From NCBI GenBank assembly GCA_021186555.1, contig JAJKFL010000007.1, forward strand, positions 24,867,177 through 24,931,176: DNA of 64,000 bases, read 5' to 3'. This document shows, piece by piece, positions 52,840 through 63,026 of this stretch. Positions within the stretch are counted from its first letter, which is position 1. Each line of letters begins with the position of its first letter. A program made the position numbers and the translations under genes. This DNA comes from Reticulitermes speratus. Its lineage: Eukaryota > Arthropoda > Insecta > Blattodea > Rhinotermitidae. Below the pieces are notes generated by a model. That model made no database searches. It had not been told where the DNA came from and was given only the letters and a program-made list of their open reading frames with translations.

Positions 52840-53104
52840 CCATGAAAGCATATACAGCGGAGTAGCGGTCTAGCTCCACACATTCTTAACCTCGGCGCTA
52901 GATAGAGGTGAGTGGTCAACTTCATACCCCAACCACTTTACCTCCGGAAAAGAACCCCAGTGTGCAATTAATAAGAGGCTGGGTGGTCCCAGGGCCGGTC
53001 TGGAAGTTTGGAAAAAGAGAGAAACTTTTCACCCTACAGGGATTCGAATCCTCGGCTGTGAAGTCCCTGGCCTAGTCGGTATACCGACTAGGCTACCCCG
53101 CCTT
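52840..53104 (-). mobile_element. SINE D
   Basis: Minus strand: GGCGGGGTAGCCTAGTCGGT head with a palindromic GTCGGTATACCGAC, B-box GGATTCGAATCCC, GGGACCACCCAGCC, AAGTGGTTGGGGTATG, TAGCGCCGAGGTTAAG and GCTTTCATGGCGTAG. It follows the Tigger relic directly. Confidence 0.9.
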
Positions 53105-53597
53105 CTTTTACGTCTTACGAGAAACATTCAAATGTCATATCAATAGAGCATGAACCTCTTCCGCCTTGTGTACCACAACGATGCTCCACAGAGCTACACT
53201 TAGGCGAGTCCACAGCCCTTCGCTTCATATAAGCAAGTGGTCAATACGGTGGACACGTACATGTCGTCCGCGAATTATTCCGAGTATGACAAGAACTGGA
53301 CCCGTTGGATTGCAGGAGCGAAACACGTGCGTTTCTTCGAGTCGAAGGATGTTGGTGTGGGACCTGTAATCTCTCCAGGCAGAGTATAAATTGGGCAAGG
53401 TGTCATTCGTAGTACTGGTGACGTATGTTGATACAAGAAAATGCTACAGAATATTATATGAGTGTCCCAAGACATCGCGTTGCTTTCAGTGTGGTACCAT
53501 TACCGACTTCTGTTACGAGAGGTATGAAGCCACCTGATGAAATGTTATGGCACAATTCTTTTTTAACGTTCTCAGTAATACAAAAGACCTTGACAGT
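53105..53597. other. No recognised feature
   Basis: Frames of 64-135 codons overlap on both strands; none has a motif. Confidence 0.45.
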
Positions 53598-53725
53598 GAC
53601 ATTCTTGGTTATGACACGGTGTAGTCCAGTAGATGGGTACACTACCAACGTTTCGGAAGAACCCGCTGCCTCCTTAAGTTTCGTAACCTACCAGACGACA
53701 CGGTGTCATGACCCAGAAGATCATA
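53598..53725. repeat. Repeat F, palindromic copy
   Basis: TTATGACACGGTGTAGTCC on the left mirrors GACGACACGGTGTCATGACC on the right. Between them, minus 53647-53682 has GGAGGCAGCGG...TTCCGAAACGTTGGTAG, a decayed hammerhead-like core. Confidence 0.6.
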
Positions 53726-54654
53726 CTTTAAATTGTCACCGCACAGAACACACCACATTATCAAACGCAGTGGTGCACAAATCCTGGGCACCAAGTCACC
53801 GTGGCGACAAAATTTTGTACGGTGGCGCCTAGAATTTTGAGGTGGCTCGTACATTTTTGTAGAATTTGTGCACCTCCCCGATCAATCACATATGTCGTCT
53901 TCAGTTCAGCAGAACCCACTTCGCGAATTTCAGCTTTAAAAAAAAAGTTGTTAAAAACCTTAACACCACCCAGTAACTACTGCTAGCATTTTCTTCCTTA
54001 TTAAGCATTTTTAAATTCCACAAGTGACTTACAAATGCCCCTAAGGCCTTCTTTATCCGCTCACAACACCCTCAAGATCATCACACGAAAAAACCAAAAC
54101 TTTGGTCAGATTTAAATATCCATCTATTGTATAACATTTAGACTGCAAAGAACATAATAAATGATTTATCAGACAACGGCATAGACAGTAGTGCTGGGCC
54201 CTTAATTTACCTGACAACTATCGTTTGTCATTAACGTTAATACGCCAAACGAACCTACAGGATGTGACGATGGACAGTTGTCATATAAAATAAGGACCCT
54301 AAATAATATGTTCACAGCATCCTGCCACATTAACGATCAGAAACACTGCGCCACGTGTCTCCAGTCAACTCTGACAGACATGTCTCTCGTGCCCTTGACG
54401 GCAGACCATCCCACTTCAAGTATTGCTTTGTACTGTGATGAAGTAAGCACAACCCGCTGGGATTCAACAACAAAATATTTCACGTATCGTAACCGTAGCT
54501 GTCAAACTTAACTGCAAAGTTTCTCGACACCGTCACGATTTTAACAGGCCTACATGACGTATATTATGGATATGCTTAAAAGAGAAATGAACTGTGCCCG
54601 GGGTTTAATGCAGAAATGTGCTATATTTATATTACAGTAGATTTTCGGAAACAA
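53726..54654. other. No recognised feature
   Basis: TGCACCTCCCCGATCAATCA and similar low-interest sequence. A 77-codon frame at 54278-54511 has no motif. Confidence 0.45.
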
Positions 54655-54835
54655 AAAAGAAAAAAACAGATGGTGGGACTGTGTACAAACAGATATTAAT
54701 AGATGTAAAATTAAAAGCTGGAAAGCGAGGTCAAAAAACAGAGCTGACTGGGAGAAGTCCATTAAGGAGGCGAAGGTCCGTATTGTACTGCAGTGCCATG
54801 TAAGAAGAAGAAAAGGAAGAAGAAGATTTTCGAAA
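54655..54835 (+). pseudogene. LINE family 3 C-terminal fragment
   Basis: Nucleotide-level copy of the 49263 fragment: ACAGATGGTGGGACTGTGTA, ACAGATATTAATAGATGTAA, GACTGGGAGAAGTCCATTAA, GGAGGCGAAGGTCCGTATTG. The frame is broken, so the predicted 61-codon ORF is not the LINE frame. Confidence 0.85.
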
Positions 54836-54867
54836 AAAAAAGGATAATTTAAATTAACAAAATACAT

Positions 54868-55070
54868 TTTTTTTGTCGATTATGAAAAAGCATATGACAG
54901 TTTAAACCGAGAAAAGTTATGGTCAATCTTAAAGGATGAAGGCACACCAATACATCTTTTGAGAGCAATGCAGAACTCAAAGATATGTATAAAAACAATG
55001 ACGGGAACCTTTGAGGACCAATTCATATCAGCAAAAGAGGAAGACACAGATGCCGACTATCACCAGATTT
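54868..55070 (+). pseudogene. LINE reverse-transcriptase palm fragment
   Basis: Open translation FVDYEKAYDSLNREKLWSIL, KDEGTPIHLLRAMQNSKICI, KTMTGTFEDQF, ending at a stop after DYHQI. FVDYEKAYDSLNR is the RT motif with the first catalytic Asp (FVDxxKAFDxV). GVxQG and YADD are lost. Confidence 0.82.
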
Positions 55071-55194
55071 AATATATATATGCATATATTAATAAAGCTG
55101 TTAAAGTGGAAGCAATCTACCCAAAACCGAATGCATTTGACTACAAGAAAAACAACTCAAACAATACTACATGCTGCTGATTAAGTTATGTTAC

Positions 55195-55680
55195 CAAAAC
55201 CAGAAGATGAGTTACAAATCGCAGTCAATCTGTTAGTCAACACAGTGAAGAAATATTATACGAAAATATATATTTCCACAACAGAAAACAACAGGTGGTA
55301 AAAACATACAAAGAGCTACAGTTATTGACTGTAGGGTTTTCAGATGACTTTGGCAGTGGTTTGCGCTGGGGAAGGTCGACCGTCTCTGGTTTGTGACCAA
55401 GTAACCCACCACCCACGGTATGCTGGTCAATTATATTCTCTTGAATAAGGGACAGGAAACAAATAGAAGGTAAAATTACAGAACAAGTCTCTAGTTTCAG
55501 TTATCTGGGAAATTAACATCAATGCGGAAAATGACAATAACATAAAATGACAAATATATGACAAAATAAATGCAAAAACGAAAAATCATTTTGACAAATG
55601 TACGGCAACCGATACTAAATGAAGAGTACATAACTGTCATTTGTAAAGTTGTTTTTATCTCACAGCAGCAAGACCTTGAC
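55195..55680 (+). pseudogene. Decayed downstream LINE sequence
   Basis: EQVSSFSYLGN near 55482-55514 matches the conserved xVxxFxYLG element located after the YADD box in LINE ORF2. The intervening sequence has many stops. Probably the continuation of the 54868 fragment. Confidence 0.6.
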
Positions 55681-55697
55681 CCTACATACATGGCTAT

Positions 55698-55965
55698 GGC
55701 CGTGCCATGGCTCAGGCGGTTAGTCGCCGGCCTCTAACCGCGGAGGCCCGGGTAGGATCCCGGGTCAGTCCATGTGGGATTTGTGGTGGAAAAAGTGGCA
55801 CTGGGACAGGTTTTTCCCTCGATTACTTCGGTTTTCCCCTGCCAATTTCATTCCACCGGTGCTCCATCTTTCTCTTCATCTTCATCACAGGGTTGCACAA
55901 TAAGCCTTAAAGCTGCGGTGCGTCCGTAGCTTCTGCTGCGGGGACCTTCTCCATAAAAAAAAAGT
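55698..55965 (+). mobile_element. SINE E, full length
   Basis: GGCCGTGCCATGGCTCAGGC head, CGGAGGCCCGGGTAGGATCC at the B-box (one altered base), TGGGATTTGTGGTGG, CACTGGGACAGG, CACCGGTGCTCCATC, GCGTCCGTAGCTTCTGC, tail CCATAAAAAAAAA. Only plus-strand copy of E here. Confidence 0.93.
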
Positions 55966-56224
55966 ACAGGTCTACAACTATTCAACTTTATAATTCCACC
56001 TTGACAGCTCGAGTGTTTCGGAAGTTCGCAATGCATTTATATTGGCACTGCTGATGTCACAGAAATAAAAATTACGAAAGGCACAATGTTCGAACTTTCA
56101 AGAAAATCGGACAAACAGTAATTAAGTCATTATGGCACACACACACGAACAAATGCACACAAAATATACACTAAGCGGGGGCTAATACTTCTCAAAAAGA
56201 CTGCAGATCAAGAAATCGGATGGG
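55966..56224. other. No recognised feature
   Basis: CACACACACACG short run near 56137. Otherwise nothing. Confidence 0.5.
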
Positions 56225-56395
56225 AAGGCGTGGACTGGATTGATTTGGCTTAGGGTAAACAGGTGTCGGGCATTTGTGAACACGGCATTGAAACTTCGGG
56301 TTCCATAAAGTGCGGCGAACTTCTTGGCTAGCTGAGGAACTACTAGCTTCTCAAGAAGGACTCTGCGCCAAGATAAACAAAACCCATAAATTAAG
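56225..56395 (+). pseudogene. LINE family 2 3'-end fragment
   Basis: GACTGGATTGATTTGGCTTA, GTGTCGGGCATTTGTGAACA, TTCGGGTTCCATAAAGTGCG, GCTTCTCAAGAAGGACTCTG. Close in sequence to the 10131 copy, lacking the TTAG tail. Confidence 0.85.
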
Positions 56396-56771
56396 AACAC
56401 AAAAAATAAGTTACAAGTTCCAGTCATTTTACCGACGTTTAAGTGGTTTCTTGCAGTATTAACAGGATTAGAGGTGTTCAAAAATAGAATATTATCTCTC
56501 AGCAGCCATCAAGTTTACAAGACACTTTAAATATTATCATATCTCACATCAGAAACATCCATGTTACAAGAAAGCTCTTTCTGCCCTGTGCCGTCATTTA
56601 AACAAACGATATTATCTTCCTCTGTTAACTTACCCATCAACACATTATTTGGTGTCCGTAAATGTTACGACAAATTCAGGTTCTTTCTGAAACACCAATA
56701 CTAAAAAATACCACAAATCTATTGATCTTTGTCTTCAGTAGGCGAAAGATATATTGCGCAAAACTCCGTGT
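56396..56771. other. No recognised feature
   Basis: No repeat match. A minus frame (56182-56481) continues from the LINE fragment without motif. Confidence 0.5.
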
Positions 56772-56780
56772 GAATATGAA

Positions 56781-57066
56781 GTTTTTTTATTGAAGGCTCC
56801 CGCAGCAGATGCTACGGACGCACCGCAGCCTTGAAGACTTATTGTGCAACCCTACGAGGAAGATGATGAAGAGGATAATGAGGTTTTATCCTGCTTTTCC
56901 ATTTTAAATGGAGCACCGCTGGAATGAAACTGACAGGGGAAAACCAAAGTACTCGGGGAAATACCTGTCCCAGTGCCACTTTGTCCACCACAAATCCCAC
57001 ATGAACTGGCCTGGGCCTACAACGGTAAGAGGCCGGCCACTAACCGCCCGAGCCATGGCACGGACC
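56781..57066 (-). mobile_element. SINE E, 9-bp TSD
   Basis: Minus head GGTCCGTGCCATGGCTCGGG. The B-box is partly deleted, then come TGGGATTTGTGGTGG and CAGCGGTGCTCCATT, ending CTTCAATAAAAAAAC. GAATATGAA at 56772-56780 and 57067-57075. Confidence 0.93.
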
Positions 57067-57075
57067 GAATATGAA

Positions 57076-57384
57076 ATTAATTTATATGGGTTGTTTCTGC
57101 ACATAATGGAAATAAACTTTTTATCTTATTTATTCAGCGGCACTAAATTAATGGCTGAATTGTGAGGGTGGCGCGAAGTTTCAATTCCGTGTATGCTGAC
57201 GTGATTTTAAGATCACGGCTTTTAGAGAATGCAGTTACGAATATACCATTAAAATTTTATAAATTATGTTTCATACCTTATTACTTATAATTATTATGTC
57301 TGCATTTTAGATGTATCTAAGTGTGTTATTTAACGACGTTCTGAATACTAATACTATACAGCATCACTGACGAATGAATAAGTG
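57076..57384. other. No recognised feature
   Basis: AT-rich, non-coding. Confidence 0.5.
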
Positions 57385-57556
57385 TGGAATATTGGTTGAA
57401 TGATACTGACAGGGGAATACCGAAGTAGTCGGAGAAATACGTGTGCCCGTGTCACCATGCCCACCACAAATCCGACATGGATGCTGCCCTAAAATTGAAC
57501 CCGGGCCCCATACGGTGAGAGGACGGCAATTAACCGCATGAGCGACGGCACACCCA
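57385..57556 (-). mobile_element. SINE E, 3'-truncated and diverged
   Basis: Minus strand GGTGTGCCGTCGCTCATGCG, CCGGGTTCAATTTTAGG, TCGGATTTGTGGTGGGC, TTCGGTATTCCCCTGTCA. The half with CACCGGTGCTCC and beyond is missing. Confidence 0.75.
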
Positions 57557-58124
57557 TAGTCTCGCGCATATCTGAGAAGCATTTTCAGCAAACGCAAATG
57601 CATAAGAATTATGTTACATTTCTTAAGACGAGTCTTAGGCCTGTTAACACTTCGAAATAAATCCATTCAGCACCTGGAAAACCCAACAGCCCATCCTTGT
57701 CCCACGACAAAATCTTCAGCTTTGCAGTACAATATTTATATGAAATTCTTGCAAGGCGAGAAAGAATTTCCTTACTGAGAATGTAAATTTCTAACAGGCT
57801 GAAAACAACTGCAGTTGAACTTAAAATAATTCTCCTCTAAACCCTGGGTAACCAAGGCTCAAAAATGAGGAGCTTATATAATAAGGCCCACAAGACTCAC
57901 AAATGGATGTTTCAGAGTATGATTCTGTAACTCAAAGGATTATCTTCCATCGAGTAAAGGAGCCTTACAAACGAGGTACATTCTGCAACTCTCATTAAGC
58001 CTGAGAACTGCCAACTCAGGCCTCATACTCTCGTCATTCGGACTGTACAGTATGCGGAAATTGGTCCTCCTGTAGACACTGTAGTTCGTATCCAACTTTG
58101 CATTTACACAAGTTTCATTAGAGC
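57557..58124. other. No recognised feature
   Basis: A 63-codon minus frame (57940-58131) has no motif. Confidence 0.5.
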
Positions 58125-58138
58125 AAGTCATATTTTTG

Positions 58139-58394
58139 GCCGATCCCAGTGGCCGTGCTGTCTAAGGCGTGGGTCTGTGGTCGCTCGCTTGCTGAGATTG
58201 TGGGTTCGAATCCCACCGGGGGTATGAGTGTCTGTCTCTTATGAGTGTTGTGTGTTGTCAGGTAGAGGTCTGTGCGTCGTGCTGATCCCTCGTCAAGAGG
58301 AGTCGTACGGAGTGTGGTGTGTCTGAGTGTGATCTCGAAGCCCCATAAGGGGAGGTCATGACCCGAAAACGGGCCGAAGCGCCACAGGAAAACA
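58139..58394 (+). mobile_element. SINE A, full length, 14-bp TSD
   Basis: GCCGATCCCAGTGGCCGTGC head, B-box GGTTCGAATCCCAC, TCTTATGAGTGTTGTGTGTT, GGTGTGTCTGAGTGTGATC, GCGCCACAGGAAAACA. AAGTCATATTTTTG at 58125-58138 and AAGTCATATTTGTG at 58395-58408. Confidence 0.96.
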
Positions 58395-58507
58395 AAGTCA
58401 TATTTGTGTACATAAAAATATGCACAATAATTAACAATAACAGGAAAGCGGGGTCACGAAATGCAACAGACACACGGCACATTCCCTCAGAACCTGAGGA
58501 AAAAATA

Positions 58508-58692
58508 CAGTCGAACTCGGTTCTAACGTCATGAAAGGGACTGAATATTTTGTGTCGTTATAAACGAGTGTTGTTATAACAGAGGAGTATAATGTTATGG
58601 TTAACATTAAGGAATTCATTTGTACCACTGAATATCTGACGCTATAGACGAGGTGTCGCATAAAACTATGTCGTTATAACCGGGTTCGACTG
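58508..58692. mobile_element. 185-bp TA-flanked miniature element, copy 3 (inverted)
   Basis: CAGTCGAACTCGGTTCTAAC to GTTATAACCGGGTTCGACTG, TA at 58506-58507 and 58693-58694. The interior matches copies 1 and 2 in reverse complement (TCATGAAAGGGACTGAATAT). Confidence 0.95.
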
Positions 58693-58709
58693 TATTTCAA
58701 ACGCACTAG

Positions 58710-58870
58710 TTATTAAGGACAACATATATGCACCACAGGCTGTAAAATTAAAAAAAAACCAGTTCTGTCCACAAAGTGAAAATATAATAATTTTCCCATG
58801 CAGCATTAACCGACTAGTCTTTGCAATGTAGAACCAGGGTGTTTATTGTGCAGTCGTCAATCTGTTTAGG
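58710..58870 (+). repeat. Dispersed repeat H, partial
   Basis: ATATATGCACCAC block, TTTTCCCATGCAGCATTAAC, then GGTGTTTATTGTGCAGTCGT at the CVYCAVRT position (VYCAVV in the same frame). Confidence 0.65.
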
Positions 58871-58974
58871 CGTTCTTTGCGAAGATAACGGGGTGGTGGT
58901 AATATTGCAAAGAACTTTCAAAAAGTTTTAGAACGTGTACTGGATTCATCTAGCTTGGGAAAGTATCCAGTTGT

Positions 58975-59065
58975 GAGCTGTTACGAACATGGGACACGTA
59001 ACGTCGGGCTGCATAAAAGGCAGGGAATTTCTTGACTAGCTGTACGAATATGAGATTTTTAAGTA
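58975..59065 (+). pseudogene. LINE family 2 3'-UTR fragment
   Basis: TCGGGCTGCATAAAAGGCAG and GGAATTTCTTGACTAGCTG match the 3' ends at 3650, 10200 and 56300. The coding part is gone. Confidence 0.7.
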
Positions 59066-59869
59066 GGACTGCTCGAACGAGTCAATGGATTTTTCGCTGC
59101 TAATACAGCGCGTTTCTTTTATCGCTGTCCTCAGCACCGCAGCTGTTACGAGACGTCCCGGCAGATGCAAGCTTTCATTTCGATAAAGCCGCTATGTTCG
59201 GTGTGGCGCTAAAATGAAAGACTCTGTCGTACAGACTGGTTCTACACGTCATTAGTGATAGATAAGTCTGACAAACAATATTTCACAAAACGGTCAGATT
59301 CTTCTTGTACGACATCAAATTACTAACGCCTGTCATTTCATCCTGTTGACAATCAGCCGATAACGATCCCAATTTAGGTATATCATGGCAGATTTATCAA
59401 TCAGATAGTAGCTGATATATGACCAGGATGTATGAACATTACAGATCACAACATACAATACACGGGTATTCTCCTAACATACAAAAGACGAACTTGGGTC
59501 ACGTGCTAAATTTTCATCGTATCATTGGCTACTAACATATTTTGTGCAAATCGTGTAGCATAATGCCTTATATTACACGGAATGTTACGTAGCAGGTACT
59601 TGGAAACAAACTCCCTAATTCGCACGGATCGTATATCGCGATATTTAACAACGCGACAATAAAACAGATGGCCATTCAAAATAAAGCAACGTTCTAGCTG
59701 GTCTTCACTAATTGTCACGAATTCATTCCGATGTTTAGCGCCACAGTCCTAAAACACTACATAACTGTCCCACAAGATGATAATTTAATCATTTCATAAA
59801 ATATCTACACTTTTGATGTTTCTGCCAAGTGTTTCTAAAGTAAGTACACTTTCGTTTGTTCTCCTTTAT
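59066..59869. other. No recognised feature
   Basis: A 70-codon minus frame (59506-59718) lacks motifs. Confidence 0.5.
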
Positions 59870-59998
59870 CATTCTTCTTCCTCCTCCTCTACCTCTTCTT
59901 CTTCTCCTCCTACTCCTTCTACTCCCCTCCTCCTTCACCATTTCCTTCTCATTTTCTTCTCCGCCTCCTCCTCCTCGTACTCCTTCCTCTTCTTCACA
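59870..59998. repeat. Polypyrimidine (CTC/TTC)n tract
   Basis: Imperfect CTC, TTC and CCT triplets over about 130 bp. The 136-codon minus frame with long Arg/Gly/Glu runs is translated from it. Confidence 0.92.
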
Positions 59999-60011
59999 TA
60001 TTAGTCTAAGG

Positions 60012-60234
60012 CAGGACCGCTCAACCCGTAACTCGCGGACAACATGTTGCCAGTGACATAGTGTTACGTTTCCGGTAGAGACATTTGAAACGAGAAAACA
60101 TTTTTTAATCCTTTCCCTGTCAAACCGAGAAAGAACGCAGAAATTTTCAAAACGCACGAGCTGTTTATTTACGCAGACGTACGTTACACTCCTAATCAAT
60201 TTTATAAAAATACGCTAAACGTAGCGACACCCTG
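60012..60234. mobile_element. Possible hAT-like element
   Basis: CAGGACCGCTCAACCCGTAA at the left, CAGGGTGTCGCTACG in reverse at the right. Octamers GTCTAAGG and GCCTAGGT agree at 5 of 8. Weak. Confidence 0.3.
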
Positions 60235-60240
60235 GCCTAG

Positions 60241-60604
60241 GTTGTCAATTGCATTTTTACAGATTTTTCCTATTGTCGGTCTTTTTTTACTCCACATGAT
60301 GTACAAATACACAGGTAAACATGTACACATAATTATATTATACTTATTCATTCTTCATTCTATGTATTGGATTTTGTTGCCCGCATGCACACCAATATTT
60401 TGCCGAAGCTGCCCGCACCACATAAAAAGCTCAGCAGACCTGGTACAAGGAACCTCGTAACGTCTCAAGCTGATCTCGCAGTATTTTCCTTCGCCATCCC
60501 AATCCTCTGTTCCCATGACGTTCGTATTTCGATACTAATTTCGTAATTCTACTACCATCCACGTGACCTATATGTGCGTACAGTTTCTCTCGCTGTGATC
60601 CGAC
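60241..60604. other. No recognised feature
   Basis: A 72-codon frame (60242-60460) is hydrophobic at its start, then Cys-rich (CTPIFCRSCPHH). No family assigned. Confidence 0.4.
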
Positions 60605-60905
60605 TTCTCACTGTCTTCTGGGATGTGACACCGTATAATCTGGTAGAAATTTATCGACGTTTCGGAGGAAAGTACCGCCTTCATATTCTGGGTACCTTTC
60701 CAATATAACACAGAAGAAACCTTGACACTTGAGCCAATTTGCTCCGTTACATTTTAATCTTAAAGGGTGGATCCATCATAACATCTTTTAGACGTTATGT
60801 ATATTCGCTTTACATTTCTCTACTCGAAATAACAGGATTCTGGACTCACATTCCAAAGGACAGTAATCTCAACATTCACCACTGTAGCCGAACATTATTG
60901 GAGCA
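60605..60905. repeat. Repeat F, two facing segments
   Basis: CACTGTCTTCTGGGATGTGACACCG at 60608-60632 is mirrored loosely by CTCACATTCCAAAGGACAGTAA at 60846-60867. Between them, minus 60655-60691 has AATATGAAGGCGG...CCTCCGAAACGTCGATAAAT, a hammerhead-like core with a decayed 5' half. Confidence 0.6.
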
Positions 60906-61302
60906 TTTATATACTAATATTATTGGAGCAGTTCGGCTCTCCCTCCCCACTCTTCTATATATAGTATGCAGAATAAAGGACCAGGTGTCCCGCGCCAGTT
61001 GGCGTCCAGTAAAGGAAAGGAGTAGACGAATGGTATTGTGCTAACGTTTGTATTGTAATAAAAGAAATAAAGTTAAACCTTTGAAGAGAACAGTCTCGTA
61101 ATTTGGTGTGTATCAAATTAAAAAGTAACCAGCAACGATCGGTTATACCACCACAAGACACTCAAATCTCAACAGTAATTCAGCTACAGTAGACACTACG
61201 TCAAACAAACCTTCTTTCAAATAGTTCAAACTGTTTGCCACAAGAGAAATAATAAGAAGCGTGATATGTGAGGTCATCAGGGCTGTGACGACAATGATTA
61301 CT
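60906..61302. other. No recognised feature
   Basis: TACTAATATTATTGGAGCA and ACATTATTGGAGCA form a small direct repeat near 60891-60930. No gene. Confidence 0.5.
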
Positions 61303-61380
61303 GTCTTCTCGGATGTGACGCCGTGTAGTCTGACGGATATAAACCGACATTTCAAAGAAACCTGTTGCTTTCCCAATCAA
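61303..61380 (-). repeat. Repeat F, diverged
   Basis: ACTGTCTTCTCGGATGTGACGCCGTG matches the 60608 block; the GAAAC region (CCGACATTTCAAAGAAACC) is decayed. Confidence 0.55.
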
Positions 61381-61727
61381 TGTACGCTAAGCAATCACGT
61401 TGTTTCGGCATACAGCTGCACACATCACGTATGGCATTGGCTATAATATCCACGTACGCCACTTATACTGGCGACATCGCCTTCCATAAAACTTCAGATA
61501 ACAGCTGTCAACACGTCTTTTGTCTCTATCTTTCAACGTTAAGCCACGTGACACTTCTGGATGTTGGTCCACTCGAACGTACAGATATTTTTGATGCCTG
61601 AAAAACACTACCTTTATCATAATCAATAAATACCACTGTCAACGAATTTAACGGAACTATCTCGATGTCAAATTATATACCGATATATCATATTTGCAAA
61701 ATAGACTGAAGAACATTTTACACAACT
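61381..61727. other. No recognised feature
   Basis: A 78-codon plus frame lacks motifs. Confidence 0.5.
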
Positions 61728-61728
61728 A

Positions 61729-61936
61729 CGTGGGTGAGTCAGCAAGTATCCAGAATGTACTTTAAAAACAATATTATTTGAGTCTGTCCAGTAGCGTCAT
61801 TTTTCTACATAATCGCCCTTATTTTTAACGAATTTATTCCACTCGGCCACAAGTAGAAGCACGAACAATGGCAATTTAGTAAACACAACAAAATGTATAA
61901 AAAAAATCTTTCCGGATATTTTTCCACTCACCCACG
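61729..61936. mobile_element. TA-flanked miniature element, 208 bp
   Basis: CGTGGGTGAGTCAGCAAGTATCC at the left, CGTGGGTGAGTGGAAAAATATCC in reverse at the right, with TA at 61727-61728 and 61937-61938. Non-coding; fits Tc1/mariner-type target use. Confidence 0.88.
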
Positions 61937-61938
61937 TA

Positions 61939-62794
61939 TATTAAAATGCAAACAAGTGAACATCTGTGTCCAAATATTTGACAGTGATAACATCAAAATT
62001 TATTTAAGAAGAAATAAACAGCACATTAAAATCCGAGAGAGCTTACTAGCATACAGTTTATAAGTGTCAGTCTTCTAACACACAAACGTTAAAATAGGTC
62101 TATTATCTGTACTTGGTTAATGGTTGTCACACACTATTACGAGAAGAACACAAAGTGATAATAACATTTAAGAACATGGTGCTTAAACACGATATAAGGA
62201 CCTAGGGAGAAAGGAAACGACAGGAGGATGAATCTGAAGCACAGAAGTATGGAGGGCTGTGCCCACTGAAAGACAGGACGTTGAAGCAGATCGCACTAAC
62301 CAGCACTGTGTAATTTGTACAATGAACCAAATACAGTACTACGACAATCAAATCAAGCATGATGAGATGACCTAGGTATATAGCACGAATTGGAGGAATC
62401 AGAAAGAAAAGACAAAAAAATATGTATGAAAACCTGAAGGGAACAATCTTCTTGGAACATACTGTCATAGGTGAAAAGATTAAAGGCTAGGAAATGTCCC
62501 CAATTCGTACCATACCTGGCGTGTTCGCCCTGTCATTTTCGTATATGCTAAATTCGTGAACACTTCCAACATAAGTACTGAAAATGCGATCATTTTAAAC
62601 GTTCCATCGCACGTTTTACGTAAGTTGCACTACAAGGTTTCTCCGTGCCTTAAAAATAGACTTACAACTGGCGAAAATCGATATTTCATAAACGTCGAGA
62701 AAGTTTTACGATAGATCAAGCTACGCTGTTTTGATTAGATACTTAACTGTTTCTTCGGCCTCAACTCGTACACGAGATAGCACAGTCTTTCTCA
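61939..62794. other. No recognised feature
   Basis: An 88-codon minus frame (62202-62468) has a hydrophobic stretch at residues about 9-30, with no family match. Confidence 0.45.
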
Positions 62795-63026
62795 ATCATA
62801 AGGAACAATAATGGGATATATTATAAATGTACGAAGTTTCATGTAAGGCGTCTGTTATTTTTGTACGATTTTAACCAAAATCAAAATGTTCCCACAAATT
62901 TTAGGAGAAAATCTTAAATGCGATATATCAAGAAATTATGGGAGTTGGGCTGTTCCATGCGGAGACGGAAGGATGGCCATGACGGGGCTAACAGTCGCTT
63001 TTCGAAACAGCTTTCCAAACGAGCCT
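62795..63026. mobile_element. Repeat G, partial and diverged
   Basis: AAGTTTCATGTAAGGCGTCTGTTATTTTTGT, GGAGTTGGGCTGTTCCATGCG, ACGGGGCTAACAGTCGCTTTTCG and CCAAACGAGCCTAA follow the right half of copy 1. The left half is missing. Confidence 0.75.

Noticed and set aside
59789-60199. 136-codon minus-strand frame rich in Arg, Gly and Glu
   Set aside because: It is the translation of a CTC/TTC repeat tract; no protein evidence.
60242-60460. Small secreted or Cys-rich protein
   Set aside because: Hydrophobic start and a few Cys residues are not enough; no promoter, splice or homology evidence.
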